Origin: Paractinoplanes lichenicola
Lineage (GTDB): Bacteria; Actinomycetota; Actinomycetes; Mycobacteriales; Micromonosporaceae
Reading direction: 5' to 3'
DNA length: 64,000 nt
NCBI RefSeq assembly: GCF_016785085.1
Contig: NZ_JAENHO010000010.1
Location: 124,001-188,000 of the forward strand
A program made the position numbers and the translations under genes. Below are positions 33,026 through 41,011 of the stretch, piece by piece (within the stretch, counting starts at the first letter, position 1; every line of letters starts with the position of its first letter). Under the pieces are notes generated by a model. It saw nothing but the letters and a program-made list of their open reading frames with translations. It searched no databases and was not told the DNA's origin.

Positions 33026-35553
33026 TGCTGCGCGCGACGCTGAAGAGCCTGCTCAGCCGCAAGCTTCGGCTGGTGCTCTCCGGCCTGGCCGTCGTGCTCG
33101 GCGTCATGTTCGTGGCGGGCGCGTTCGTCACGACGGACACGCTGGGGCGCACGTTCGACAACCTGTTCGCCGAGGGCTATTCGCAGGTCGACGTGGCCGT
33201 GACGGCCAAGCCCAAGGTGGCGGTGTCCGAGATGGAGGGCGAGCAGATCCTCACCCCGCTGCCGGCCGCGCTGGTCGACCAGGTGGCCAAGGTCGGCGGG
33301 GTCGAGAAGGCGACCGGTGTGATCTCCGACGACGGCGCCCGGGTGATCGGCTCGGACGGCAAGGTGGTCACCAGCTACGGCCCGCCGCGGATCGGCATGA
33401 ACTGGGTCGGCACCGACGACCTGATGCAGATGCGCCAGGGCCGCGGCCCCGAGAAGGACAACGAGATCGCCGTCAACGAGGCCGTGGCCAAGGCGGCCGG
33501 CATCAAGGTCGGCGACCAGGTCGGCGTGCTCACCCAGCTCCCCAAGCAGACGTTCACGCTGGTCGGCGTGTGGGGCTACACCAACGACCGGGACAGCATC
33601 GGCGGCGTGCAGGAGACTGCCTTCACGACCGCGCAGGCGCAGCGCTCGATGCTCGGCCAGAGCGGCATGTTCACCCAGGTCGTCGTCGACGTCACCAAAG
33701 ATCAAGACCCGGCCCGCGTACGGGATCAGATCGCGGCCCAGCTCGGCAGTGGCTACGACGTCAAGACCGGCAAGCAGCTCGCCGCGGACAGCGCCGCGGA
33801 GTTCAAGGAGGCCCTCGGCTTCTTCAACAACATCCTGCTCGGGTTCGCCGGCGTGGCCCTGTTCGTCGGCACGTTCCTGATCCTCAACACGTTCTCGATC
33901 ATCGTGGCCCAGCGGACCCGGGAGCTGGCGCTGATGCGCGCGCTCGGCGCCGGCCGCCGCCAGGTGATCAATTCGGTGCTCGTCGAGGCGCTGGTCATCG
34001 GCCTGATCGCGGCGGTGCTGGGCCTGGCCGCGGGCATCGGCGTGGGCTGGCTGCTGGTGACCCTGTTCGGCTCGATCGGCGGCGGGCTCGACCCGGCCCC
34101 GGTCGGCGTGCCCTTGGCCGCGATCCTGAGCTCGCTGATCGTCGGGGTCGTGGTCACTGTCGTGGCCGCGGTGCTGCCCGCCGTACGGGCCTCGCGGATC
34201 TCACCGATCGCCGCGATGCAGGACGTCGCCACCCCGGACCGCCCGCTGACCCGGGTCACCGTCACCGGCGGCGTCATCGGCGCGATCGGCGCGGCCCTGC
34301 TCGGCGTCGGCCTGTACGGCAGCGGGTCGCTGTGGCTGATCCTGGGCGGCGTGCTCGTCACGTTCATCGGCGTCGCCCTGCTCACCCCGCTGATCGCCAA
34401 GCCGGTCGTGGGCGGGCTGGGCCGGCTGTTCTCGTGGTCGGTGCCCGGGCGGCTGGGCCGGCTCAACTCGGGCCGCAACCCGCGCCGCACGGCGATCACG
34501 GCGGCGGCCCTGATGGTCGGCATCGCGCTGGTCACCGGGGTCACGGTGGTGATCGGCTCGGTCAAGGCCAGCGTGGCCGCCACGGCCGAGGACACGGTCA
34601 AGGCCGAGATCGTCATCGGGGGCGACCAGAACGGTCCCCGGCCGCCGGTCTTCGACGACGCCGTCCTGGCCGAGGCCGCGAAGATCCCCGGCGTACGGGC
34701 GGCGGCCGGCATCTGGAACGAGCAGGTGCTGATCGACGGCGAACGGGCGTACGTGACCGCCACCGAGAACCTGGCCGAGCTGGCCGAGGCGTTCGGGTCG
34801 CCGGCCCTGCCCGCCCTGAAGCCGGACCAGATGGCCGTGAGCACGAAGCAGGCCACCGAGCACGGCTGGGCGACCGGCAGCGTGGTCAAGGTGCAGATGC
34901 CGCGCGGCGGCGAGCACAGCTACACGATCGTCACCACGTACGACGAGGAAAGGGTGCCGGGCAGCATCATGTTGCCGGCCGCGGCCACCAAGGAGTTCGG
35001 GATCACCCAGCCCAGCTTCGGGTTCGTCCGGCTCGCCGACGGCGCCACCGTGGCTCAGGTGCTGCCGCAGGTCAAGGCGCTGGTGGCGGACAGCCCGGAG
35101 GTCAACGCGACCGACCGCAGCAGCTTCATCGACCAGCAGGTCGGCACGTTCGACACCGTCATCCTGATGGTGCAGGTGCTGCTGGGGCTGGCGATCCTCA
35201 TCGCGGTCCTCGGCGTGATCAACACCTTGGCGCTGTCGGTCCTGGAGCGTACGAGGGAACTGGGTCTGCTCCGCGCGGTCGGCCTCGGCCGGGCCCAGAC
35301 CATGCGCATGGTGACGGTCGAGGCGGTGGTGATCTCGGTCTTCGGCGCGCTGCTGGGCGTCGTGGTCGGCTCCGGGCTGGGCGCCGCGGTGGTGCGGGCG
35401 CTGGAGGGCGAGGGCATCACCGACCTGGTGCTGCCCTGGGGGCAGATGGGTCTCTATCTGGGGCTGGCCGCCATCGTCGGCGTGCTGGCGGCCGTGCTGC
35501 CCTCGATCAAGGCGGCCAGGCTCAACGTCCTGGCCGCCATCGCCCACGACTGA
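33025..35553 (+). CDS. ABC transporter permease with two FtsX-like domains
   Basis: 842 aa. An N-terminal helix (SLLSRKLRLVLSGLAVVLGV), a periplasmic-type MacB domain (residues 45-240), three helices with the first FtsX domain (FVGTFLILNTFSIIVAQRTR), a second extracellular domain (560-700) and a final FtsX domain (LLGLAILIAVLGVINTLALS) give the eight-helix duplicated plan of large actinobacterial MacB-like permeases. It probably exports peptides or lipids or transmits force to the envelope. Coupled to the ATPase by a stop-start overlap. Divergent from the RHH/toastrack operon, suggesting an envelope-stress link (inference). Confidence 0.9.
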   Translation: MLRATLKSLLSRKLRLVLSGLAVVLGVMFVAGAFVTTDTLGRTFDNLFAEGYSQVDVAVTAKPKVAVSEMEGEQILTPLPAALVDQVAKVGGVEKATGVISDDGARVIGSDGKVVTSYGPPRIGMNWVGTDDLMQMRQGRGPEKDNEIAVNEAVAKAAGIKVGDQVGVLTQLPKQTFTLVGVWGYTNDRDSIGGVQETAFTTAQAQRSMLGQSGMFTQVVVDVTKDQDPARVRDQIAAQLGSGYDVKTGKQLAADSAAEFKEALGFFNNILLGFAGVALFVGTFLILNTFSIIVAQRTRELALMRALGAGRRQVINSVLVEALVIGLIAAVLGLAAGIGVGWLLVTLFGSIGGGLDPAPVGVPLAAILSSLIVGVVVTVVAAVLPAVRASRISPIAAMQDVATPDRPLTRVTVTGGVIGAIGAALLGVGLYGSGSLWLILGGVLVTFIGVALLTPLIAKPVVGGLGRLFSWSVPGRLGRLNSGRNPRRTAITAAALMVGIALVTGVTVVIGSVKASVAATAEDTVKAEIVIGGDQNGPRPPVFDDAVLAEAAKIPGVRAAAGIWNEQVLIDGERAYVTATENLAELAEAFGSPALPALKPDQMAVSTKQATEHGWATGSVVKVQMPRGGEHSYTIVTTYDEERVPGSIMLPAAATKEFGITQPSFGFVRLADGATVAQVLPQVKALVADSPEVNATDRSSFIDQQVGTFDTVILMVQVLLGLAILIAVLGVINTLALSVLERTRELGLLRAVGLGRAQTMRMVTVEAVVISVFGALLGVVVGSGLGAAVVRALEGEGITDLVLPWGQMGLYLGLAAIVGVLAAVLPSIKAARLNVLAAIAHD

Positions 35554-35561
35554 GAACGGGC

Positions 35562-36224
35562 TCAGCGCTCCGGCTGGAGCAGCCCCCGGTGCACGAGCAG
35601 GTCGGCCAGGTAGGCGGGGTCCACACCCACCAGCGAGGTGCGGAGGTGGACCCCGTCGGTCGGCGGCAGCTCCAGCTCGGCCGGCACCGCCAGCACGGCC
35701 GCGCCCGAGGCGAGCGCGCTCGAGACACCGGTCGGCGAGTCCTCGATGGCCACGCAGTCCTCGATGGCCACGCCGAGCAGGGCGGCCGCCGTACGGTAGG
35801 GCTCGGGGTCGGGCTTGGGCATCGACACCTCGTCGCCGCAGACCACCACGTCGAAGTTCTCGCGGCCCAGCGTGTCGAGCGCGACCTCGACCAGCTTGCG
35901 GCCGGTCGAGGTGACCAGGGCCGTGGGCAGGCCCGCGAAGCGCACCGCGTGCAGCAGCTCGAGCGCCCCCGGCCGCCACACCAGGCCCGCGCCGAACAAC
36001 TCGAACACCCGGTCGGTCAGCCACTCGACGTCGGGCGCCTCGGGCCGGTCGGGCTGGCCCAGGTCGTCACGCAGGATCTGCATGCTGTTGGCCATGCTGC
36101 TGCCGATCATGGCTTGGCGGGCCGCCGGCGACAGGGTGCCGCCCGCGTTCGCGGCCAGCTCGTGCAGGGCGATCTCCCACACCTTCTCGCTGTCGACCAG
36201 CGTGCCGTCCATGTCGAAGAGCAC
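35562..36224 (-). CDS. HAD-superfamily phosphatase (beta-phosphoglucomutase-like subfamily)
   Basis: 220 aa. Catalytic motif I LFDMDGTLVDSE (both Asp residues), motif II TALVTSTGRK, motif III MPKPDPEPYRTAA and motif IV AIEDSPTGV are complete. A helical cap lies between motifs I and II (subclass I). It hydrolyses a small phosphoester; the substrate cannot be inferred. Start is set at GTG right before LFDMDG; the conserved Asp is close to the N-terminus, so an upstream non-ATG start preceded by GGAGG (about 36250) giving LNARQPAAVLFDMDG is possible. Convergent with the ABC permease, 8 bp apart. Confidence 0.87.
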   Translation of the reverse strand: MLFDMDGTLVDSEKVWEIALHELAANAGGTLSPAARQAMIGSSMANSMQILRDDLGQPDRPEAPDVEWLTDRVFELFGAGLVWRPGALELLHAVRFAGLPTALVTSTGRKLVEVALDTLGRENFDVVVCGDEVSMPKPDPEPYRTAAALLGVAIEDCVAIEDSPTGVSSALASGAAVLAVPAELELPPTDGVHLRTSLVGVDPAYLADLLVHRGLLQPER

Positions 36225-36330
36225 CGCGGCGGGTTGTCGCGCGTTCAGGATGAGCCTCCGTGATCGTGGTGGGCTTTGCCGCGACCATTCTCCCCCGGAT
36301 GACTCGTTCCGGGCGCGTACCTTCGCTCAC

Positions 36331-37056
36331 ATGACCCCGGAAGCCGTCACTCTGCGCACGCCCCGGCCGGTGCGGCGCTCACTGCTCGTGCAGCGCTGGA
36401 CCGACCTGGCGTTCCTGCACTGGGCGGCCGACCCGGCCCTGGTCGCCCCGCTGCTGCCCGCGGGCACGGTGCCCGACACGCTCGACGGCGTCACGTACGT
36501 GGGTCTGATCGGCTTCCGGATGCAGGGCGTCGGCTTCCTGCGCGGCCCCGGGGTGCCCTATCTGGGCACGTTCGCCGAGACCAACGTGCGGCTCTACAGC
36601 GTCGACGCCGAGGGCCGCCGCGGGGTCGTCTTCCGGTCGCTGGAGGCCGAGCGCCTGATCCCGGTGCTGGTCGCGCGGGCCTCGCTCAACCTGCCGTACA
36701 TGTGGTCGCGGATGCGGCTGACCCGCGACGGCGACGTGCTGTCGTACACGACCCGCCGCCGCTGGCCCGGCCCCCGCGACGCGGTCAGCGAGATGACCGT
36801 GCGGGTCGACGCCCCGATCGAGGACCCGACGCCGTTCGAGCGGTTCGTCACCGCCCGCTGGGGCCTGCACACCAGCGCCCACGGGCGCACGATCCACCTG
36901 GCCAACGACCACCCCGCGTGGCCGCTGCACCGGGCCGAGCTGCTCTCCCTGTCGGACACGCTGATCGCCGCGGCCGGGCTCCCCCAGCCGGCCGGCCCGC
37001 CGCTGAGCGTGCTCTATTCGCCCGGAGTGCCGGTGACCTTCGGAGCAACGGCTTAG
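36331..37056 (+). CDS. YqjF-like DUF2071 family protein
   Basis: 241 aa acetoacetate-decarboxylase-like fold of the DUF2071/YqjF family (LLVQRWTDLAFLHWAADPAL, VTYVGLIGFRMQGV, YLGTFAETNVRLYSVDAEGR). Function in the family is unknown. The start follows a TACCTT box by 7 nt. The stop codon TAG is inside the left arm of the 169-bp inverted-repeat element that begins at 37053, so the element abuts the gene precisely. Confidence 0.82.
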   Translation: MTPEAVTLRTPRPVRRSLLVQRWTDLAFLHWAADPALVAPLLPAGTVPDTLDGVTYVGLIGFRMQGVGFLRGPGVPYLGTFAETNVRLYSVDAEGRRGVVFRSLEAERLIPVLVARASLNLPYMWSRMRLTRDGDVLSYTTRRRWPGPRDAVSEMTVRVDAPIEDPTPFERFVTARWGLHTSAHGRTIHLANDHPAWPLHRAELLSLSDTLIAAAGLPQPAGPPLSVLYSPGVPVTFGATA

Positions 37057-37221
37057 CGCCTGTTGCGTGGCTGGGGCGGGGCTGCGGCAGGGCCCAGATC
37101 CCGCCTGGCGGCGTCCCGGGGAAGCCCGGTTCCAACCCCGGGAGCCGAGCTTCCCCGGGCCACCACCAGACGAAATCTGAACCCGGCCTCGCTGCCACCC
37201 CAGCCACGCAACAGGCGCTAA
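37053..37221. repeat. 169-bp nested inverted-repeat element (MITE-like)
   Basis: Outer arms of 24 bp are perfect inverted copies: 37053-37076 (starts TTAGCGCCTGTTGCG) and 37198-37221. An inner perfect 11-bp pair lies at 37115-37125 (CCCGGGGAAGC) and 37149-37159. Intermediate short matches (GGCAG/CTGCC, CAGAT/ATCTG) would let the whole element fold into one long hairpin. It carries no credible ORF. The outer arms are flanked by TA if read as GCGCCTG...CAGGCGC. Left arm holds the stop of the DUF2071 gene; right arm supplies TAA of the BLUF -10 box. Confidence 0.85.
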
Positions 37222-37224
37222 CCT
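37219..37224 (+). promoter_or_regulatory. -10 box TAACCT of BLUF gene, half inside the repeat element
   Basis: TAACCT lies 6 nt before the BLUF ATG. Its first three bases are the last three of the right repeat arm, so insertion of the element may have created the promoter. Confidence 0.5.
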
Positions 37225-37230
37225 GGGAAA

Positions 37231-37650
37231 ATGAGCGTCACCCAGCTGATCTATCGGAGCCGGAAGAACACGCTGCCGCCCAACGGCATCTTCGCGATCC
37301 AGGATCAGGCCCGCCGCAACAACGCGGAGCGGGACCTCACCGGCGTGCTGCTGTTCAACCGCGACTACTTCCTGCAGTGCCTCGAAGGTGACGCCGAGCA
37401 GGTGACCAGGACGTTCCGGACGATCAGCGACGACCCCCGGCACCGCGAGGTCGCCCTGATCGCGGTCGGCGACGTCGCCGAGCGCTGCTTCCCCGACTGG
37501 TCGATGGGCCTGGTCGACAGCACCTCGCCCGACCTGCGGGTGGCGTTGCGCGACGTGCTGCCGGGTTACGAGTTCACGCCCGAGGCGCTCGACGCCACGA
37601 CCGCCACCACCCTGATGCAGCGGATGCGGACGCTCAGCTACACCCGCTGA
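37231..37650 (+). CDS. BLUF-domain blue-light photoreceptor
   Basis: 139 aa, one BLUF domain (sensor of blue light using FAD) and a short C-terminal helix pair, with no output domain. The flavin-contacting residues are present: Tyr-8 (QLIYRSR), Asn-30/31 (ARRNNAERDLTGVLL) and Gln-49 (YFLQCLEGD), and Trp in FPDWSMG. Such short BLUF proteins signal through protein-protein contact. It lies directly behind the 169-bp inverted repeat, which provides part of its -10 box. It overlaps the convergent methyltransferase by 13 bp. Confidence 0.9.
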   Translation: MSVTQLIYRSRKNTLPPNGIFAIQDQARRNNAERDLTGVLLFNRDYFLQCLEGDAEQVTRTFRTISDDPRHREVALIAVGDVAERCFPDWSMGLVDSTSPDLRVALRDVLPGYEFTPEALDATTATTLMQRMRTLSYTR

Positions 37651-38405
37651 GCCAGCGCAACGTCGGTGCACACCTTGAAATCGACCACCCCGCCGGAGCC
37701 CTCGATGACGGCGATCGTCTCGTCCAGCACGACGTCGGCTTTGATCGGGTCGAGCATCCGGAGCAGCGACGTCGACATCAGATACTCACGATACTGCTCG
37801 GCGTCGTAGGACAGAACCGACTCGTATCGGAGGCTCCGCAGGCCGGTGAAGCGCCCGTCGGTGAGCCCGAGGTCGGCCCACTCCTGCTCGAATTCGCCCA
37901 GCGGGACCAGGCCTGCCGCGCTCAGCCGGTGCGACGTGTGACCGGTCAGGCCGTGCCGCGCGTCGACCTCGGCCAGCGCCGCGTGCAACCCCGGGTCGGC
38001 GACCAGGAACACGTTCCAGAACGGCGCGAACAGCCCGCCCGGCGCGAGCGCGGCGAAGGCCAGATCGGCGCGGCGGGCCGGGTCGACCCAGTGCCACGCC
38101 TGCCCGCTGACCAGCAGCCCGTACGGGCGCGGGGGTGTCCAGTCCTCGAACGCGGACTCGACCACCTCGACGCCGGGCAGGTTGCGGCGCAGCACCTCGG
38201 CCATCCGCGCGTCGGGCTCGACACAGGTCAGGTCGACCCCGTCGCGGGCGAAGAGCCGGGTCGCCTTGCCCGTGCCCGAGCCCACCTCGAGCACCGGCCC
38301 GCCGGCCAGCCCGAGCAGCTCGTCGGCCAGCTCAACCGGATAACCCGGCCGAATCCGGTCGTAGTCGTCGGCGACTTCCCCGAAAACCGTTCCCCGTACG
38401 CGCAT
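37638..38405 (-). CDS. Class I SAM-dependent methyltransferase
   Basis: 255 aa. SAM-binding motif VLEVGSGTGKATRLFARDG, acidic ribose contact CVEPDARM, and GQAWHWVDPARRADLAFAAL, the stretch shared with methyltransferase type-11/trans-aconitate-like enzymes. Substrate unknown. Start ATG at MRVRGTVFGEVADDYDRIRP; TACGGT 6 nt upstream suggests a leaderless message. A longer ORF to 38714 runs into the neighbour and is rejected. Convergent with the BLUF gene (13-bp overlap). Confidence 0.85.
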   Translation of the reverse strand: MRVRGTVFGEVADDYDRIRPGYPVELADELLGLAGGPVLEVGSGTGKATRLFARDGVDLTCVEPDARMAEVLRRNLPGVEVVESAFEDWTPPRPYGLLVSGQAWHWVDPARRADLAFAALAPGGLFAPFWNVFLVADPGLHAALAEVDARHGLTGHTSHRLSAAGLVPLGEFEQEWADLGLTDGRFTGLRSLRYESVLSYDAEQYREYLMSTSLLRMLDPIKADVVLDETIAVIEGSGGVVDFKVCTDVALAQRV

Positions 38406-38446
38406 CGGGTCACCGTAGCGACTTCGCGCCCCCGGGTCAGTCCCGC

Positions 38447-39418
38447 TCAGCCGACCACGACGACCACCTTGCCGCTGACCCGGTTCTCCTCGACGTCCCG
38501 GTGCACGCCGCGGATGTCCTCGAACGACCGCACGTCCACCGGCCCCAGGCTCAGCGTCCCCGCGGCGATACGGTCGAGGGCGTCCTGCAGCACAGCCGGC
38601 GGAAGCGAACCGGCGTCGCCGCTGTACGAGGTGAGCCGGACCCCGGTCGGCAGGTAGGCGATCGGATAAAAGTCGGGGACGGTCCACTGGTTGGAAAGCA
38701 TCCCGGCGAAGCACACCGTGCCGTGCACCCGGGTCGCGGCCAGCGTGTCCGGCAGCGTCGGCGTGCCCACGAGTTCGAGGGCGGCATCGACCCCGTCCCT
38801 CACGAGCTCCCGCACCCGGACCGCGACGGCGCCGTCGTCCAGGATCGGGTGGTCGACGCCGTGCGCCGCGAGCTCGGCCAGCCGCCCCGGCTGCCGGGTG
38901 GTCGCCAGCACCGTCGCGCCGAGACTCTTGGCCAGCGCGGCGGTGGCGTAGCCCAGGGCCGAGGTGCCACCACGGATCAGCAACGTCTGCCCGGCCCGCA
39001 GATCAAGACCGGCGGTCAAGGACCCGTACGCGGTCTGTAAGGTCTCGGGAACACTGCCGAGCATCGCCCAGGGCAGCTCGGAGCGGAACGGGATGACCTG
39101 CTCCCGCGGCACCACCGTGAACTCGGCATACCCGCCGTCGAAGCTGCGCCCCATGCCCCCCATCATCGCGACGACCTGCTGCCCCGGCTCGAGGTCGCTG
39201 CCCGGCGCCTCGTCGACCACCCCCACCGCCTCGATCCCGGGCACGATCGGAAACCTGGCCCCCTCGGCATACCCCAGCCGGAGGTGCAACTCGGACCGGT
39301 TGATCCCGAAGGCCCTGACCCGGATCCGCACCTGACCAGGCCCCGGCACAGGCAACGGCAGCTCACGAAACTCAAGGTTCTCGACAGGACCCGGCTCGCT
39401 CAAGACGATCGCTCTCAT
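38447..39418 (-). CDS. Zinc-type alcohol dehydrogenase-like / quinone oxidoreductase (MDR family)
   Basis: 323 aa medium-chain dehydrogenase/reductase. GroES-like N-terminal half (VRAFGINRSELHLRLGYAEG, FPIVPGIEAVGVV) and Rossmann half (LLIRGGTSALGYATAALAKS, an AxxGxxG-like NADPH site). The zinc-binding Cys residues are absent, so it is the quinone oxidoreductase type acting on small carbonyls. Divergent from a MarR regulator with two palindromes in the 62-bp gap, so it is the probable target of that regulator. Confidence 0.9.
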   Translation of the reverse strand: MRAIVLSEPGPVENLEFRELPLPVPGPGQVRIRVRAFGINRSELHLRLGYAEGARFPIVPGIEAVGVVDEAPGSDLEPGQQVVAMMGGMGRSFDGGYAEFTVVPREQVIPFRSELPWAMLGSVPETLQTAYGSLTAGLDLRAGQTLLIRGGTSALGYATAALAKSLGATVLATTRQPGRLAELAAHGVDHPILDDGAVAVRVRELVRDGVDAALELVGTPTLPDTLAATRVHGTVCFAGMLSNQWTVPDFYPIAYLPTGVRLTSYSGDAGSLPPAVLQDALDRIAAGTLSLGPVDVRSFEDIRGVHRDVEENRVSGKVVVVVG

Positions 39419-39433
39419 GCCCGGCCTAACAAC

Positions 39434-39460
39434 ATTCCATGGAATCTAATTCCGCGGAAT
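39434..39460. promoter_or_regulatory. Paired palindromes ATTCCATGGAAT and ATTCCGCGGAAT (MarR operator)
   Basis: Two perfect 12-bp palindromes at 39434-39445 and 39449-39460, centres 15 bp apart, in the gap between the divergent MDR and MarR genes. They lie just upstream of the MarR -10 box TACTGT (39468-39473), which is 7 nt before the ATG. Confidence 0.7.
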
Positions 39461-39480
39461 GTTTTGCTACTGTTCCCGGC

Positions 39481-39945
39481 ATGACGACCGACCGGCGCAT
39501 CGGGTGGCTGAACGACCTCGTCCGCGTCGAGATCATGCTGTGGGAACACGTCGACGCCCGCCTCAAGCAGGCGCACGGCGTTTCGCTGGCCGCGTTCGAG
39601 ACGCTCTGGACGCTCGACCGGTCGGGGCAGGAGACGCTGCGGATCGGCGACCTGGCCCGCGAGCTGCGGATCACCGTCGGCGGGGCCAGCAAGCTGGCGG
39701 AGCGGGTGCGGACCGCGGGCCTGATCGAGCGGCGGCCCGACCCCGACGACCGGCGGGCCAGCCTGATCGCCCTGACGACCGGGGGCCGCGCGGTGCTGCG
39801 TGAGGCGAGCCGCACGTACGACCGGGCGGTGGCCGAACGGCTCGATGGTGTACTCAGCGACGACGAGCAACGGCAGGTGCACGCCCTGGTGTCCCGTTTA
39901 CTCAACACTCGTACAGCAAGCACACAGCTGGACGACGCACAGTAG
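39481..39945 (+). CDS. MarR-family transcriptional regulator
   Basis: 154 aa winged-helix repressor. HTH region ETLRIGDLARELRITVGGAS, wing RRPDPDDRRASLIALTTGGR; helices at both ends form the dimer interface. The DDRRASLIALT wing is characteristic. Start set at MTTDRRIGWLND, 7 nt behind TACTGT; an upstream ATG at 39439 would lie inside the operator. It likely represses itself and the divergent oxidoreductase and releases on binding a small aromatic or carbonyl compound. Confidence 0.92.
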   Translation: MTTDRRIGWLNDLVRVEIMLWEHVDARLKQAHGVSLAAFETLWTLDRSGQETLRIGDLARELRITVGGASKLAERVRTAGLIERRPDPDDRRASLIALTTGGRAVLREASRTYDRAVAERLDGVLSDDEQRQVHALVSRLLNTRTASTQLDDAQ

Positions 39946-39978
39946 AGGGACTTCCCACCCCCGTATCTGGAGGCATTT

Positions 39979-40248
39979 GTGGTCCTGGCCCTCGTGGACT
40001 TCCTGCTGCTGCTGGTGCAGCTGTTGCTCGTGGCGCGGGCCCTGCTCGACTGGAGCACGGTCTTGGCCGGCCCGGCCGCTCCCGGCGGTTTCCGCTCCCG
40101 GCTGATGTCCGGCGTCTACACCGTCACCGAGCCGATCCTCGCCCCCGTCCGCCGCGTCGTCCCCCCGCTCCGCCTCGGCGGCGCCGCCATCGACGTGGCG
40201 TTCCTCATCGTCTTCTTCGCCATCGTCATCATCCGCGCGTTCATCTGA
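39979..40248 (+). CDS. YggT family membrane protein
   Basis: 89 aa with two membrane helices (residues 3-25 and 65-87) joined by a loop with TEPILAPVRRVVPPLRLGG, the YggT signature (EP-L-P-R---P). In many actinobacteria a YggT gene lies near cell-division genes, but here it follows a MarR regulator by 33 bp. GTG start preceded by GGAGG. Role uncertain; in other bacteria it is linked to osmotic shock and division. Confidence 0.87.
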   Translation: MVLALVDFLLLLVQLLLVARALLDWSTVLAGPAAPGGFRSRLMSGVYTVTEPILAPVRRVVPPLRLGGAAIDVAFLIVFFAIVIIRAFI

Positions 40249-40275
40249 CCGTTCGATCCGCGACCGGCCGGGCCC

Positions 40276-40995
40276 TCACACGTAGAGCCCGCCGGTCGCG
40301 CGTATGTTCTGGCCGGTTATCCAGCGGGCCTCGGCGGAGGCCAGGAACGTGACGACGGCGGCCACGTCGGCGGGGTGGCCGAGCCGGCCCAGGGCGGTCA
40401 TCGTGGCCGCGGCTTCGAGGGCTTCGGGTGGGTTGGCGGCGCGCAGCGTGCCGGTGTCGGTGGCGCCGGGTGAGACCGTGTTGACGGTGATGTTGCGCGG
40501 GCCGAGCTCTCGGGACGCGACCGCCGTGAGTTGTTCCAGGGCGGCCTTGCTGGAGCAGTACAGCGCCAGCCGGGCCGCGGGCAGCAGCGTGTTCAGCGTC
40601 GAGACGTTGACGATCCGGCCGCCGTCGCGCAGCAGCGGGGTGGCGCGCTGGATGGCGAACAGCGGGAACTTGGTGTTGACGGTGAACACGCGGTCGAAGT
40701 CCTGCGGCGTCAGCTCGCCGATCGGGGCCGCCGTCACCAGGCCCACGTTGTTCACCAGGATGTCCAGACCAGCCCGTACGGGCTCGAACATGGCGTCGAG
40801 ACCGTCGAGGCTCTCCTGATCGGCGCGCACGGCCGTCGTGCCCGGGTTTTGCTGCACGACCTCGTCGGCGGCCGTCTTGTCCTGCCGGTACGTGAACACG
40901 ACCGTCGCGCCGCGCGCCGCGAGCTGCTCCACGACCGCCCGCCCGATCCCCTTCGACCCGCCCGTGACCAGCGCGGTCTTCCCCTCAAGACTCAT
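40276..40995 (-). CDS. Short-chain dehydrogenase/reductase (3-oxoacyl-ACP reductase-like)
   Basis: 239 aa classical SDR. Cofactor motif TGGSKGIGRA, NNVG structural motif, catalytic Ser in VNVSTLNTLLP, YCSSK (Tyr and Lys intact) and SPGATDTGTL. Likely NADPH-dependent reduction of a ketone. A TAGCGT box 6 nt before the ATG indicates a leaderless transcript. It is 17 bp from the AraC regulator's 3' end on the same strand and may belong to its regulon. Confidence 0.92.
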   Translation of the reverse strand: MSLEGKTALVTGGSKGIGRAVVEQLAARGATVVFTYRQDKTAADEVVQQNPGTTAVRADQESLDGLDAMFEPVRAGLDILVNNVGLVTAAPIGELTPQDFDRVFTVNTKFPLFAIQRATPLLRDGGRIVNVSTLNTLLPAARLALYCSSKAALEQLTAVASRELGPRNITVNTVSPGATDTGTLRAANPPEALEAAATMTALGRLGHPADVAAVVTFLASAEARWITGQNIRATGGLYV

Positions 40996-41011
40996 GAGGG
41001 CACGCTAGGGC

